DNA from: Vibrio atypicus
Lineage (GTDB): Bacteria > Pseudomonadota > Gammaproteobacteria > Enterobacterales > Vibrionaceae
Direction: 5' to 3'
NCBI RefSeq assembly: GCF_009811315.1
Contig: NZ_BLID01000002.1
Span: forward strand, 295,831 to 359,830
Length of the DNA stretch: 64,000 nucleotides
A program made the translations under genes and the position numbers. This document shows positions 17,721-27,712 of this stretch, piece after piece. How positions within the stretch are numbered: the first letter of the stretch is position 1; every line of letters starts with the position of its first letter. The notes below the pieces were generated by a model. That model saw only the letters and a program-made list of their open reading frames with translations, had not been told where the DNA came from and searched no databases.

Positions 17721-17778
17721 GCTCGCAGAGGATTTAATCTTGCTCTTTTCTGCCCGGAAAATCAGGACCTCTGCGGGC
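17721..17778 (+). other. Large stem-loop between catalase and ankyrin genes
   Basis: GCTCGCAGAGG (17721-17731) pairs with CCTCTGCGGGC (17768-17778), one G-U pair, with an inner TTTTC/GAAAA stem. It is followed by CATTTTATTG, only a weak T tract. It probably attenuates or processes the transcript so that catalase exceeds the downstream products. Confidence 0.6.
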
Positions 17779-17808
17779 CATTTTATTGATATATAGTGAG
17801 GGGAAAAG

Positions 17809-18282
17809 ATGAAACTCATTATAAAAACAGCCATGTTGCTACTTTCGCTCTGCTTCTCATATCAGGGACTTTCTGCAACTGATGTTTCTGAAAACGATCG
17901 AGAATATCAAGTTTTAGTCAGTTTGTTCTTTGATGCGGTAAGGATCGGCAATACTGAAATCGTAGAGCAGTTCATTGATGCTGGGTTTCCCGTCAATCAG
18001 CGCAACTTGCAAAGTTATACACCACTAATGGTCGCGACTTATCAAGGTGAAAAAAAAGCCGTTCGTTTGCTCTTGGATTCTGGTGCTGACCCGTGTCTGC
18101 AAGATAAGCGCGGCAATACTGCGATTATGGGAGCATTGCTCAAACGTGAAATTTCCATTGCAAAGATGCTCTATCAAGCCGAATGCTCACCGGAAATCAC
18201 AAACAAAGCAGGGTTAAGTTTGGAGCAGTTTGCAGAGTTGTACGGTCAATCTTCAGTGCTTAACTCACTCAAAAATCGATAA
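17809..18282 (+). CDS. Exported ankyrin-repeat protein (AnkB-like)
   Basis: A 157-residue protein with a signal peptide (about 1-23, LLLSLCFSYQGLSA) and three to four ankyrin repeats, best seen at YTPLMVATYQGEKKAVRLLLDSGADP and GNTAIMGALLKREISIAKMLYQAE. It has two to three cysteines in the mature part. It lies 102 bp after an exported catalase. In Pseudomonas aeruginosa an ankyrin protein, AnkB, is encoded with KatB and is needed for full catalase activity, possibly as a periplasmic scaffold. The same role is a reasonable inference here, not shown. ATG follows a GGGGAAAAG sequence. Confidence 0.85.
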   Translation: MKLIIKTAMLLLSLCFSYQGLSATDVSENDREYQVLVSLFFDAVRIGNTEIVEQFIDAGFPVNQRNLQSYTPLMVATYQGEKKAVRLLLDSGADPCLQDKRGNTAIMGALLKREISIAKMLYQAECSPEITNKAGLSLEQFAELYGQSSVLNSLKNR

Positions 18283-18321
18283 TTTTGGAAATGGTAAACA
18301 ACCTAAAAGGAGTTCAATCTA

Positions 18322-18834
18322 ATGAAAAAAACACTGCTATTTATTTCTATAGCTTTAAGCACAGCAAGCGTCTTCGCTGAAACGTTAAAGGTTGAAATGA
18401 TTGACCTTGGCTCGGGAGAAAAAGCAGGTGAGGTGGTCATCACTTCAAGTGAATATGGCACCGTATTTGCCCCAACGCTGCAAGGATTACCAATGGGCGT
18501 TCATGGTTTTCACCTTCACGCTAATGGGTCTTGTGACGCTATTGAAAAAAACGGTAAAGCGGTACTAGGAGGGGCTGCTGGTGGTCACTATGATCCGAAA
18601 CAAACGGGTAAGCATGGTCATCCTTGGAGTGATGATAACCATTTAGGTGATTTACCAGCTCTTTATGTTGAAGAGAATGGAACAGCTAATCAACCTGTCT
18701 TGGCTCCACGTGTAAAACTCTCTGATGTCAAAGGCCGTGCACTAATGGTTCACGCTGGAGGAGATAATCATTCGGATCATCCGGCTAAGCTAGGCGGCGG
18801 TGGTGCAAGAATCGTGTGTGGTGTCATTAAATAG
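18322..18834 (+). CDS. sodC: Periplasmic Cu/Zn superoxide dismutase
   Basis: Converts superoxide to hydrogen peroxide and oxygen in the periplasm. The 170-residue precursor has a signal peptide cut after FA (about residue 19). Copper ligands are visible at His64 and His66 (HGFHLH), bridging His89 (GGHYDP) and His144; zinc ligands include His98 and Asp110. Cys71 and Cys166 form the conserved disulfide. The start has AAAGGAG at the right distance and lies 39 bp after the ankyrin gene. Its product, peroxide, is the substrate of the catalase encoded two genes upstream. Confidence 0.97.
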   Translation: MKKTLLFISIALSTASVFAETLKVEMIDLGSGEKAGEVVITSSEYGTVFAPTLQGLPMGVHGFHLHANGSCDAIEKNGKAVLGGAAGGHYDPKQTGKHGHPWSDDNHLGDLPALYVEENGTANQPVLAPRVKLSDVKGRALMVHAGGDNHSDHPAKLGGGGARIVCGVIK

Positions 18835-18870
18835 AAAAAAGGCTCTAAAGATATCTTTAGAGCCTTTTTA
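18835..18870. terminator. Bidirectional terminator between sodC and ald
   Basis: AAGGCTCTAAAGAT pairs with ATCTTTAGAGCCTT; A run on the left and T run on the right serve both converging genes. Confidence 0.9.
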
Positions 18871-18900
18871 TTCAACTATTAACGAATAAGTTATAACCGA

Positions 18901-20025
18901 TTAGTTGAACATCGCGATAGCATCAGCTGGTGCAACGTATTCTAGGTCAAAGCTCTCTGCAACTTCTTTGCATGTCACTTTACCGTGGATAACATTTAGA
19001 CCTTCAAGGAAGCCATCATCTGCAAGTAGGGCTTCGCGGTAACCTTTATTCGCTAGCTTCACAATGTAAGGAAGCGTTGCATTGTTTAGTGCGAATGTTG
19101 ATGTGCGAGCAACTGCACCAGGCATGTTTGCAACACAGTAGTGAACGACATCATCAACGATGTAAGTTGGGTCAGCGTGTGTTGTCGCGTGTGATGTTTC
19201 AAAACAGCCACCTTGGTCGATTGCAACGTCAACCACTGCTGCGCCTGGCTTCATCTTAGCGATGTGCTCTTTTGTGACTAGTTTAGGAGCTGCAGCACCA
19301 GGGATAAGTACAGCACCAATCACTAGGTCAGCTTCTAGAACATGCTTCTCAATCGCGTCTTCAGTAGAATAAACCACTTTTGCACGGCCTTGGAATTCTT
19401 CGTCTAGACGGCGAAGAGTATCAACATTGCGATCAAGGATAGTCACATCAGCACGTAAGCCAACAGCCATGCGAGCTGCGTTAGCACCCACAACACCGCC
19501 ACCAACAACAACAACTTTTGCTGGCTCAACGCCCGGTACACCACCTAATAGAAGGCCGCGACCACCGTGAGATTTCTCTAAAGTTTGTGCACCTGCTTGA
19601 ATAGACATGCGGCCTGCGACCTCAGACATTGGCGCAAGTAGTGGCAAGCGACCCATATTATCTGTTACAGTCTCATATGCTATACAGACAGCTTTGCTCT
19701 TGATTAGCTCATCAGTTTGTGGAAAATCTGGTGCTAGGTGCAAATAAGTAAATAAAATTTGCCCTTCTCGAAGCATTGCGCGCTCGACAGCTTGAGGTTC
19801 TTTAACCTTTACAATCATTTCTGCTTTCGCGAAAACGTCAGCAGCGGTAGGAAGAATGGATGCGCCTACAGCGATGTAATCATCGTCTGAAAAACCGATG
19901 CCCGAACCGGCATTGGTTTCAACAAAAACTTGGTGACCTTGAGACACTAGCTCGCGAACGCTCGCTGGGATCATGCCAACACGGTATTCGTGGTTTTTGA
20001 TTTCCTTAGGTACGCCAATGATCAT
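18901..20025 (-). CDS. ald: Alanine dehydrogenase
   Basis: NAD-dependent oxidation of L-alanine to pyruvate and ammonia, or the reverse. The 374-residue protein shows the AlaDh/PNT N-terminal domain ([21 protein letters not shown]), the HLAPD segment with catalytic histidine, and the NAD-binding fold with [17 protein letters not shown]. It is transcribed divergently from lrp with 174 bp between them, an arrangement common in Vibrio and other Proteobacteria where the Lrp-type regulator controls ald. Length and motifs are normal. Confidence 0.97.
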   Translation of the reverse strand: MIIGVPKEIKNHEYRVGMIPASVRELVSQGHQVFVETNAGSGIGFSDDDYIAVGASILPTAADVFAKAEMIVKVKEPQAVERAMLREGQILFTYLHLAPDFPQTDELIKSKAVCIAYETVTDNMGRLPLLAPMSEVAGRMSIQAGAQTLEKSHGGRGLLLGGVPGVEPAKVVVVGGGVVGANAARMAVGLRADVTILDRNVDTLRRLDEEFQGRAKVVYSTEDAIEKHVLEADLVIGAVLIPGAAAPKLVTKEHIAKMKPGAAVVDVAIDQGGCFETSHATTHADPTYIVDDVVHYCVANMPGAVARTSTFALNNATLPYIVKLANKGYREALLADDGFLEGLNVIHGKVTCKEVAESFDLEYVAPADAIAMFN

Positions 20026-20133
20026 CCTGACTCCTCATTTTATTTTGGTTGTGTTATCTATAGTAGTTGTATCAACTGTGTGTAGGGTAATTCTGTCGAA
20101 TTAATATCTAGTATAGATACGATTGAATAAAAT

Positions 20134-20163
20134 TTGATACTGAATATTAAAAAGTTGTAGTAT
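20134..20163 (+). promoter_or_regulatory. Candidate lrp promoter
   Basis: TTGATA (20134-20139) and TAGTAT (20158-20163) are spaced by 18 bp, in the ald-lrp divergent gap. An AGTTG/CAACT inverted repeat further upstream could be part of an Lrp-responsive control region. Confidence 0.35.
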
Positions 20164-20199
20164 ATTTTTTTGCAAGGAAGTAATAAGGTGGAATAAAAA

Positions 20200-20694
20200 A
20201 TGGCAGACAACAATAAAAAGCCGTCCAAGGATCTAGACCGCATTGACCGCAACATTCTTAATGAGTTGCAGAAAGACGGTCGTATTTCGAATGTAGAGCT
20301 TTCAAAGCGCGTGGGCCTTTCTCCTACGCCGTGTTTGGAGCGTGTACGTCGCTTAGAGCGTCAAGGGTATATTACGGGTTATACAGCGTTGCTGAACCCG
20401 CAATACTTGGATGCGTCTTTATTGGTATTTGTTGAAATTACGTTAAATCGTGGTGCTCCAGACGTGTTTGAGCAGTTCAATACTGCGGTACAGAAGTTAG
20501 ATGATATTCAAGAATGTCATTTGGTATCGGGTGATTTTGACTACTTGTTGAAAACCCGTGTATCAGACATGAGTGCTTATCGTAAACTTCTAGGTGATAC
20601 GTTGTTGCGTCTTCCTGGTGTTAACGACACACGTACGTATGTTGTTATGGAAGAAGTTAAGCAGACAAACCAGTTGGTTATCAAAACTCGCTAA
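20200..20694 (+). CDS. lrp: Leucine-responsive regulatory protein
   Basis: A 164-residue Lrp/AsnC transcription factor. The N-terminal winged helix-turn-helix (about residues 14-65, LDRIDRNILNELQKDGRISNVELSKRVGLSPTPCLERVRRLE) is almost identical to E. coli Lrp by eye, followed by the RAM ligand-binding domain with its VSGDFDYLLKTRV strand. AAGGTGG lies 11 bases before the ATG. The very high similarity to Lrp and the location beside ald and ftsK (ftsK also lies near lrp in E. coli) argue for true Lrp rather than a local AsnC paralogue. It probably regulates ald and amino-acid metabolism globally. Confidence 0.96.
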   Translation: MADNNKKPSKDLDRIDRNILNELQKDGRISNVELSKRVGLSPTPCLERVRRLERQGYITGYTALLNPQYLDASLLVFVEITLNRGAPDVFEQFNTAVQKLDDIQECHLVSGDFDYLLKTRVSDMSAYRKLLGDTLLRLPGVNDTRTYVVMEEVKQTNQLVIKTR

Positions 20695-20771
20695 TTGATA
20701 CAGTTAGTGAAATACCTTTCGATATTCTGACTTTAGGTAATTGGGTTTTAAGCCCTGATATGGTTAAATCG

Positions 20772-20808
20772 ATAGTCCGAGTGGCATAGCTGCTCGGACT
20801 ATTTTTTT
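20772..20808 (+). terminator. Terminator of lrp
   Basis: ATAGTCCGAG pairs with CTCGGACTAT (10 bp), followed by seven T. Confidence 0.92.
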
Positions 20809-20858
20809 CCTTACTGGTCAGAACTGATCTGGTCAGAATTTCTATAGAAAAGTTGGTT

Positions 20859-23834
20859 ATGTTCAAAGAGAACAAAAATAAAGTTGAAACTGTAATCAAA
20901 ACAGGGGAAGAGCCTCAACCTTCTCGCTTGACAGGTCCACAACGTCTTAAAGAGTGCAGTCTTATTGTGATTGTACTGCTATCCATTTTGTTGTCTGTCG
21001 CACTTATGACATTTAGTCCAGCCGATCCTTCATGGTCTCAAACAGCTTGGGGTGGTGGGGTGAACAATGCTGGTGGTCTTGTTGGCGCTTGGTTAGCTGA
21101 CACACTCTTTTTTACTTTTGGTTCTCTTGCTTACTCAATACCCTTTATCGTTACAGTGACAGCATGGGTAATGCTGCGTAAACGCGATGAAGATGATCCT
21201 ATCGACTTAATGTTGTGGGGAACGCGTTTATTGGGCTTAACCATCCTTATATTAACCAGTTGTGGTTTGGCTGATATCAACTTTGATGACATTTGGTATT
21301 TCTCGTCGGGCGGTGTGATTGGAGATGTGCTTTCGAGTTTAGCATTGCCAACTCTCAACGTGCTTGGAACAACGCTGGTGTTGCTTTTTCTTTGGGGCGC
21401 GGGCTTAACACTATTAACAGGGATCTCTTGGTTGACTATCGTTGATTGGTTAGGTGAGTCTGCCATTTCAGGTGTGACTCGATTGGTTAATCGTCTTCGA
21501 GGTGAAAGAGAAGAAGTTTTAGAGCCTCAGCTCACTATCCCCCAAACTGAGGAAGTTAAACGCGAGCCTTTCGTTGAAGCCGATGATCTGCTTGTCGAAT
21601 CTGCAAGTGAAGCTACAGAGCAGCGCCGCTTTAATATTCACATGCCTGAAACTCGCCAAGAGCCAGTCTTCTCAGAGCCGAATGTCGAGCCTGCTGAGGA
21701 ACCTACGCCTCAGCCAATGTACGCTTCACCGGTGATAGAACCGAAGCCAGAGCTCGAAGCGCCTATTTACCGTGAACCTAAACCAAACGTCCAGCAGAGC
21801 AATCAGCAGCCTCAGGTAGAGCGAACGCGTCAATTGGGCTCTACGATTGAAGAGTTAGAAGCCGCGGCTCAAATGGATGATGATTTCGCCCCGCAAATGA
21901 TTCAACCTGAAACCTCTGCTGAGCAGATGGTTGAAGAGCAGCCGATAGCTCTGCATGAGGAAGAGAGTGCAAGTCGCACGGATGATCAGAGTTTACCGTG
22001 GAATGTTGTTGAACAGGTGGTTGAAGATCGAGAAATCACTCAGCCAGTGATTGATCCTATTGAGTTAGAGCAAATTAGCCATCACGTTGAGCCGGAACCT
22101 GTTTACCAAGAGCCAGTTATTTCAAGTTTTGATGTCGCAGATGAAGAAATAGCGACTTCACCATCAGAATTGTTGCACACTTTAGAGGCGCCATTGGGAA
22201 ATGAGTTTGAAGAAGTCACTCATGATGATGCCGATGTGGCAGCCTTCCAAAATATCGTAGCTGATGCTCAAGCTAAAGCCGTTGCGCAGCAAAATCCATT
22301 CTTGGTTCAACAAGAAACGAATCTGCCTAAGCCGACAGAGCCTATGCCGACGTTAGAGCTTCTGTATCATCCAGAAAAACGTGAAAATTTTATCGATCGT
22401 GATGCGCTAGAAGAAATTGCTAGACTGGTTGAGTCCAAATTAGCGGACTATAAAATTCAAGCGACGGTTGTTGATATTTTCCCAGGTCCCGTGATTACTC
22501 GTTTTGAGCTCGACCTTGCACCTGGTGTTAAAGTCAGCCGTATTTCCGGGCTCTCTATGGACTTGGCTCGTTCACTATCGGCAATGGCGGTACGTGTGGT
22601 TGAGGTAATCCCAGGTAAACCTTATGTTGGACTTGAGCTTCCTAACATGAGTCGCCAGACGGTATTCTTCTCTGATGTTGTTGGCAGTCAGCAGTTTATT
22701 GAAGCTAAGTCACCAACCACGGTTGTACTAGGCCAAGATATTGCGGGTGAAGCGGTTGTGGCTGATTTATCAAAAATGCCTCACGTGCTTGTGGCGGGTA
22801 CAACGGGCTCAGGTAAGTCAGTTGGTGTCAACGTAATGATTCTGAGTATGCTGTACAAGGCTACACCGGAAGAAGTTCGCTTTATCATGATCGACCCGAA
22901 AATGCTTGAGCTTTCGGTGTATGAAGGTATTCCACACCTACTGTCGGAAGTCGTTACAGACATGAAAGATGCATCAAATGCGCTACGTTGGTGTGTGGGT
23001 GAAATGGAACGTCGATACAAGCTCATGTCTGCGCTAGGTGTGCGTAATATTAAAGGCTTCAACGATAAGCTTAAGATGGCAGCAGAAGCCGGTCACCCAA
23101 TCCATGATCCACTATGGCAACCTGGTGACAGTATGGATGAACAAGCGCCGTTACTCGAAAAACTGCCGTATATTGTCGTCATTGTCGATGAATTCGCTGA
23201 TTTGATGATGGTAGTGGGTAAGAAAGTAGAAGAGCTTATCGCACGCTTGGCGCAGAAAGCGCGTGCTGCGGGTGTTCACTTAATTCTTGCTACTCAGCGT
23301 CCATCGGTTGATGTAATTACTGGCCTTATCAAAGCGAACATTCCAACTCGTGTTGCGTTCACCGTTTCAACGAAGACCGACTCGCGCACTATCCTAGACC
23401 AAGGTGGTGCAGAATCGTTACTTGGTATGGGTGATATGCTTTACTTACCACCGGGTTCGAGTCACACAGTACGTGTTCATGGTGCGTTTGCCTCTGATGA
23501 TGATGTTCATGCCGTCGTTAATAACTGGAAAGCGCGTGGCAAGCCGAACTACATTGAAGAGATCACTAACGGCGATCAAGGCCCAGAAGGATTACTCCCA
23601 GGTGAGAAGCCAGAAGGTGAAGAGGATATGGACCCACTGTTTGACCAAGTTGTCGAACACGTTGTTCAGTCTCGTCGTGGTTCTGTCTCTGGTGTGCAGC
23701 GCCGCTTCAAGATAGGCTATAATCGCGCTGCTAGAATTGTTGAACAGCTTGAAGCTCATGGCATTGTGAGTGCACCTGGTCATAATGGTAACCGTGAGGT
23801 CCTCGCACCAGCCCCTGGTCGCGAGATGAACTAG
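20859..23834 (+). CDS. ftsK: DNA translocase FtsK
   Basis: Septal DNA pump that clears and sorts chromosome termini and activates XerCD at dif. The 991-residue protein has the N-terminal membrane domain (four to five segments in the first ~200 residues), a long acidic Pro/Gln/Glu-rich linker (about 225-500), the alpha-beta motor with Walker A GTTGSGKS near residue 646, and the C-terminal gamma winged helix ([28 protein letters not shown]) that reads KOPS. ATG 20859 is preferred over TTG 20853. Downstream lolA is absent here; dsbB converges instead, as I recall for V. cholerae. Confidence 0.98.
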   Translation: MFKENKNKVETVIKTGEEPQPSRLTGPQRLKECSLIVIVLLSILLSVALMTFSPADPSWSQTAWGGGVNNAGGLVGAWLADTLFFTFGSLAYSIPFIVTVTAWVMLRKRDEDDPIDLMLWGTRLLGLTILILTSCGLADINFDDIWYFSSGGVIGDVLSSLALPTLNVLGTTLVLLFLWGAGLTLLTGISWLTIVDWLGESAISGVTRLVNRLRGEREEVLEPQLTIPQTEEVKREPFVEADDLLVESASEATEQRRFNIHMPETRQEPVFSEPNVEPAEEPTPQPMYASPVIEPKPELEAPIYREPKPNVQQSNQQPQVERTRQLGSTIEELEAAAQMDDDFAPQMIQPETSAEQMVEEQPIALHEEESASRTDDQSLPWNVVEQVVEDREITQPVIDPIELEQISHHVEPEPVYQEPVISSFDVADEEIATSPSELLHTLEAPLGNEFEEVTHDDADVAAFQNIVADAQAKAVAQQNPFLVQQETNLPKPTEPMPTLELLYHPEKRENFIDRDALEEIARLVESKLADYKIQATVVDIFPGPVITRFELDLAPGVKVSRISGLSMDLARSLSAMAVRVVEVIPGKPYVGLELPNMSRQTVFFSDVVGSQQFIEAKSPTTVVLGQDIAGEAVVADLSKMPHVLVAGTTGSGKSVGVNVMILSMLYKATPEEVRFIMIDPKMLELSVYEGIPHLLSEVVTDMKDASNALRWCVGEMERRYKLMSALGVRNIKGFNDKLKMAAEAGHPIHDPLWQPGDSMDEQAPLLEKLPYIVVIVDEFADLMMVVGKKVEELIARLAQKARAAGVHLILATQRPSVDVITGLIKANIPTRVAFTVSTKTDSRTILDQGGAESLLGMGDMLYLPPGSSHTVRVHGAFASDDDVHAVVNNWKARGKPNYIEEITNGDQGPEGLLPGEKPEGEEDMDPLFDQVVEHVVQSRRGSVSGVQRRFKIGYNRAARIVEQLEAHGIVSAPGHNGNREVLAPAPGREMN

Positions 23835-23854
23835 AACTTACCAATAGAAGTATC

Positions 23855-23886
23855 AAAAAAGGGTTGATGCATTCACATCAACCCTT
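23855..23886. terminator. Terminator between ftsK and dsbB
   Basis: AAGGGTTGATG pairs with CATCAACCCTT (11 bp). The A run at 23855-23860 makes it a strong terminator for dsbB on the minus strand. Confidence 0.85.
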
Positions 23887-23907
23887 CGTAGTTTACTAGT
23901 TATCTGA

Positions 23908-24426
23908 TTATTTGTTCTTGGCAAATTGTGCCAGCACAATTACAGCAAGTGCTATCAAGTTGCCCGCAAAAATAACCACTAGCCATTGCGGCATGGAAAG
24001 CGTCAAGAACTGCCATACCACTTTGCTGCAATCGCCGTATGCTTCAAACATCCACGGAACCCATTGATTCAATGGCGCCCAATCAGGGAATGTCACGAAT
24101 AGATCACAGGTTGCAAATGGCGATGGGTTGAATTGGTAGTCAACGTGCTGCAGAGATAGAGCTAAACCTTTGTATGCGCTTGCTCCCCATGCTGCAAGAC
24201 CAAGCCAACGAATGATTGGATTGTTTGGAGCAATTAAACCTAATAGGGCAGCACAACCGACTCCTAGCATTGCAACACGCTCATAGATACACATCACACA
24301 CGGTGAAAGCATCATAACGTGTTGGAAAAAGAGGGCACATGCTTCAAAGAAAATGACAAACAGTAGAAGGAGCAGCCAAGACAGGCGACCTTGAGAAAAT
24401 GTTTTAATTGCAGAAAGAATGTTCAC
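23908..24426 (-). CDS. dsbB: Disulfide bond formation protein B
   Basis: Four-helix inner-membrane protein that reoxidises DsbA and passes electrons to ubiquinone. The 172-residue sequence has the first cysteine pair Cys43-Cys46 (CVMC) and the second pair Cys107 and Cys133, plus the conserved arginine in IYER. Length is normal. It lies downstream of nhaB on the same strand, with a hairpin terminator between them, an order also known in E. coli (nhaB-dsbB). Confidence 0.97.
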   Translation of the reverse strand: MNILSAIKTFSQGRLSWLLLLLFVIFFEACALFFQHVMMLSPCVMCIYERVAMLGVGCAALLGLIAPNNPIIRWLGLAAWGASAYKGLALSLQHVDYQFNPSPFATCDLFVTFPDWAPLNQWVPWMFEAYGDCSKVVWQFLTLSMPQWLVVIFAGNLIALAVIVLAQFAKNK

Positions 24427-24445
24427 AGAGATGTCCTGAAATAAT

Positions 24446-24475
24446 AAAAAAGCTCTGACTAATCAGAGCTTTTTA
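24446..24475. terminator. Terminator between nhaB and dsbB
   Basis: AGCTCTGA pairs with TCAGAGCT around CTAA, with A and T runs on both sides. It follows nhaB and overlaps the dsbB upstream region. Confidence 0.82.
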
Positions 24476-24521
24476 TCTTGGAAAAGTTTCAGTATCAACA
24501 AAAACTTTTTAATAAATACAA

Positions 24522-26111
24522 TTAATGTCCACCAGAGATGGCTTGAACCGCTTCACCTGTGTGGCGAACAATCCAACCCGCATCATAGAACCAAGCTGTC
24601 ATCGGTTCAACGAAGAACACGATACCCGCAAGGCCGACAAGAGCAAGAACGATGGTGTATGGCAGCGCCATGACAACCATGCGACCGTAAGACAAGCGGA
24701 TAAGTGGAGCGAGTGCAGACGTTAGTAGGAATAAGAATGCAGCTTGTCCATTAGGTGTAGCAACTGAAGGTAAGTTCGTACCTGTATTGATAGCAACAGC
24801 CAGTAGATCGAACTGATCGCGAGTGATAACGCCTTCAACTAATGCTGTTTTAACTTCGTTGATGTAAACCGTACCTACGAATACGTTGTCAGAAACCATA
24901 GAGAGCAAGCCGTTTGCCACATAGAACAGTGCCAATTGGGTGCCTTTATCTTCGACGTGAAGTACTGCGTCAATCACTGGCTTAAATAGCTCTTGGTCAA
25001 TGATAACCGCAACAATCGCGAAGAATACCGCAAGAAGAGCGGTGAAAGGCAGAGCTTCTTCAAACGCTTTACCCATTGAGTGTTCTTCAATAACGCCCGT
25101 AAACGCTGTTGCAAGGATGATCACTGAAAGACCAATCAAACCGACGGCTGCTAGGTGAAGTGCTAGGCCAACGATAAGCCAAACTGCAATCGCACCTTGA
25201 ATCCAAAGCTTGGCTACATCTTGGTTGGTACGTGTTTTACGTTCTTCGCGGTCGAAATCGACAAGGATCTGACGAACGTTATCAGGCAAGCGAGCGCCGT
25301 AGCCACAAATTTTTAGCTTTTCGACTAACACACACGTAATCAGGCCACAGACAAATACAGGTGCAGTTACAGGCAGCATTCGAATGATAAATTCACCGAA
25401 GTTCCAACCAGCTTGGTCAGCGATGATCAAGTTTTGTGGCTCACCTACCATAGTCATTACGCCACCCAGCGCCGTACCCACACCTGCGTGCATTAGTAAT
25501 GAACGAAGGAAAGCGCGGTAGTTTTCTAAGTCGTCGCGAGTTAATTCAGAAAGGTGGTCATCTTGAGTATGGTCGTGGCTAGAGCTTGTGCCTTGACCGG
25601 ATGCAACCTTGTGGTAAATCGCATAGAAGCCTACAGCGACACTGATAACAACAGCGATAACAGTCAGAGCATCAAGGAAAGCGGAAAGGAATGCTGCAGC
25701 GAAACAGAAAGCTACCGATAGCATTGACTTCGATTGAATGCCCAGCAGTATCTTAGTAAAGATAAACAGCAGCAGCTGCTTCATAAAATAGATGCCTGCG
25801 ACCATGAAAACCAAAAGTAGCAGAACTTCAATATTAGCCACAAGTTCATGTTTTACTTGTTCAGCACTGGTCATTCCGATGGCAATGGCTTGAATCGCGA
25901 GTAGACCGCCTGGCTGAAGAGGGTAGCACTTGAGTGCCATGGCAAGAGTAAAGATAAACTCCGCAACCAATAACCAACCGGCCACAAATGGGTCTACAAA
26001 GAAGAAAACAATAGGGTTAATAATTAGAAAAGATATGATGGCAACTTTGTACCAATCTGGGGCTTTACCAAGAAAGTTCTTAATAAACGCATTTCCGAGT
26101 GACATCGGCAT
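24522..26111 (-). CDS. nhaB: Na+/H+ antiporter NhaB
   Basis: Inner-membrane sodium/proton exchanger used in sodium and pH balance. I start it at 26111 ([15 protein letters not shown], the usual NhaB N-terminus), giving 529 aa; the frame runs upstream to 26195 but those residues are not part of the family. About 10-12 membrane segments can be counted, and conserved stretches such as [29 protein letters not shown] and [21 protein letters not shown] are present. A hydrophilic His/Asp-rich loop ([19 protein letters not shown]) lies near residue 185. Divergent from fadR across ~690 bp. Confidence 0.96.
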   Translation of the reverse strand: MPMSLGNAFIKNFLGKAPDWYKVAIISFLIINPIVFFFVDPFVAGWLLVAEFIFTLAMALKCYPLQPGGLLAIQAIAIGMTSAEQVKHELVANIEVLLLLVFMVAGIYFMKQLLLFIFTKILLGIQSKSMLSVAFCFAAAFLSAFLDALTVIAVVISVAVGFYAIYHKVASGQGTSSSHDHTQDDHLSELTRDDLENYRAFLRSLLMHAGVGTALGGVMTMVGEPQNLIIADQAGWNFGEFIIRMLPVTAPVFVCGLITCVLVEKLKICGYGARLPDNVRQILVDFDREERKTRTNQDVAKLWIQGAIAVWLIVGLALHLAAVGLIGLSVIILATAFTGVIEEHSMGKAFEEALPFTALLAVFFAIVAVIIDQELFKPVIDAVLHVEDKGTQLALFYVANGLLSMVSDNVFVGTVYINEVKTALVEGVITRDQFDLLAVAINTGTNLPSVATPNGQAAFLFLLTSALAPLIRLSYGRMVVMALPYTIVLALVGLAGIVFFVEPMTAWFYDAGWIVRHTGEAVQAISGGH

Positions 26112-26251
26112 GATCGTAATACTCTTAAATGTTGTTATGAATAGACACTGCGCGTGCTTGTATCCATAAATCGGAGCAAATCCAATTTGAGCCAAATTCC
26201 TCGCTTAGGATGGCTTTTATTGATATTTGGGGAAACAATCCCGATCCAACA

Positions 26252-26304
26252 GTGACTTAGAAAAACAACATCAATCATTTTACGATGTGATCTTGCCAAG
26301 TCAC
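26252..26304 (-). other. Nested stem structure in the nhaB leader region
   Basis: GTGACTT (26252-26258) pairs with AAGTCAC (26298-26304), enclosing ACATC (26268-26272) paired with GATGT (26284-26288). It lies 140-190 bases before nhaB. It could be part of a regulatory leader or chance. Confidence 0.3.
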
Positions 26305-26747
26305 TCCCTGAGAAAGACAAGCACTCCTTACTTCGGTCGCCACTCTACTCTTCGATTTAATTTAGTCAACGTTTAACTCTAAGTTGATAAATGTATCGGT
26401 AGACTTTTCTTTAAAAACGCGATCAAAGTGGCGTAAACATACCATAAGAGTTGTTAAAAACAATCCTTAGTGGCAGTGGAGCGCTCAAATACGTGAATAA
26501 GAAAGAATATGTGATTATATTGAATGAAAATGAAGCTTTATTTGTGCATATTTAAAAACTAAGTTTTTGATTCTAAGTTCAATAGTGACGGGCGCTCCGC
26601 AATGTTACAAATTTATTAAACTTTATAATAACCCTATTTAGGTAGCTGGAGATTATGCAAATTAACCAGTGATTGCTTAGAGCTTTTGCTCTATTGAGTT
26701 CTAACCCTAAGTTTACTTGTATCTGGTTTCCGATATGTAAAAACTAG

Positions 26748-26756
26748 TGGTATGAT
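26748..26756 (+). promoter_or_regulatory. Candidate extended -10 promoter of fadR
   Basis: TGG-TATGAT forms an extended -10 element; the -35 region (TTCCGA at 26728) is poor, as is usual for this promoter class. Predicted start near 26763, 39 bases before the gene. Confidence 0.45.
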
Positions 26757-26801
26757 GAGTGCCCAATAGACGCATAAAAATATAAACTGGATTAGACATA
26801 G

Positions 26802-27641
26802 ATGGTCATAAAGGCAAAGAGCCCAGCAGGATTCGCAGAAAAGTACATTATTGAAAGTATTTGGAAAGGTCGTTTTCCTCCTGGCTCAATTTTACCTGCA
26901 GAACGAGAGCTATCTGAACTCATTGGTGTAACACGAACCACTTTGCGTGAAGTACTGCAACGATTGGCTCGTGATGGCTGGTTAACCATTCAACATGGCA
27001 AGCCAACAAGAGTAAACCAGTTTATGGAAACGTCGGGTTTACATATTCTCGATACATTGATGACGTTAGACGCTGATAATGCCACATCAATCGTCGAAGA
27101 TTTGCTTGCAGCACGTACTAATATTAGTCCTATCTTCATGCGTTACGCGTTCAAAGCGAACAAAGAAAATGCTGAGAAAACCATTTCTACTGTGATTGAA
27201 TCTTGTGAATCGCTGCTTGCCGCTGAGTCATGGGATGTGTTTATGGAGTCTTCTCCATACGCTGAAAAAATCAAGCAGCATGTGAAAGATGATGGTGAGA
27301 AAGACGAAGCTAAACGCCAAGCAATCTTGATCGCTAAAACGTTTAACTTTTACGATTATATGCTATTCCAACGCTTAGCCTTCCATTCTGGCAACCAGAT
27401 TTATGGATTGATATTTAACGGTTTGAAAAAGCTGTACGATCGAGTGGGTAGTTACTATTTCTCAAGTCAGCAAGCACGCTCTCTTGCATTAGCTTTTTAT
27501 CGTGAATTGTTAGATGTTTGTGAGTCTGGTGATCGTGACCGTATTTTGATTGCGGTTCGTAATTACGGTTTGGAGAGTGCGCAAATCTGGAATCAGATGA
27601 AGTTAACTTTGCCGACGAACTTTACTGAAGATGACAGCTAA
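26802..27641 (+). CDS. fadR: Fatty acid metabolism regulator FadR (Vibrio long form)
   Basis: GntR-family regulator that represses fatty acid breakdown and activates unsaturated fatty acid synthesis, released by long-chain acyl-CoA. The winged helix (about residues 8-72) contains [26 protein letters not shown], the DNA-contact region shared with E. coli FadR. The protein is 279 aa against 239 in E. coli. The extra ~40 residues fall in the ligand-binding domain (about 138-177, including [21 protein letters not shown]). This insertion is the known Vibrio feature, reported in V. cholerae to create a second acyl-CoA site. Ends in a strong terminator. Confidence 0.97.
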   Translation: MVIKAKSPAGFAEKYIIESIWKGRFPPGSILPAERELSELIGVTRTTLREVLQRLARDGWLTIQHGKPTRVNQFMETSGLHILDTLMTLDADNATSIVEDLLAARTNISPIFMRYAFKANKENAEKTISTVIESCESLLAAESWDVFMESSPYAEKIKQHVKDDGEKDEAKRQAILIAKTFNFYDYMLFQRLAFHSGNQIYGLIFNGLKKLYDRVGSYYFSSQQARSLALAFYRELLDVCESGDRDRILIAVRNYGLESAQIWNQMKLTLPTNFTEDDS

Positions 27642-27654
27642 CACTTTAAAGAAT

Positions 27655-27682
27655 TAAAAAAACCGCCATTGGCGGTTTTTTT
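27655..27682. terminator. Bidirectional terminator between fadR and the CARF gene
   Basis: AACCGCC pairs with GGCGGTT, flanked by A and T runs on the two sides. Confidence 0.88.
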
Positions 27683-27712
27683 ATGTGTGTCGAATGGGGG
27701 CGAATCAATCGG

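Larger units (their letters stand above)
26112..26801. other. Long divergent region between nhaB and fadR
   Basis: 690 bases without a convincing gene. On the nhaB side there is a nested inverted-repeat structure at 26252-26304. On the fadR side there is an extended -10 promoter at 26748-26756. A frame at 26135-26320 (minus) overlaps the nhaB leader and shows no family features, so I do not call it. Confidence 0.5.

Noticed and set aside
26135..26320. 61-codon minus-strand frame in the nhaB leader
   Set aside because: Overlaps the likely 5' region of nhaB, shows no domain, signal peptide or ribosome site.
26721..26740. ATCTGGT half-site before fadR, possible FadR autoregulation
   Set aside because: Only one half matches a FadR-type operator; the other half does not fit in sequence or spacing.
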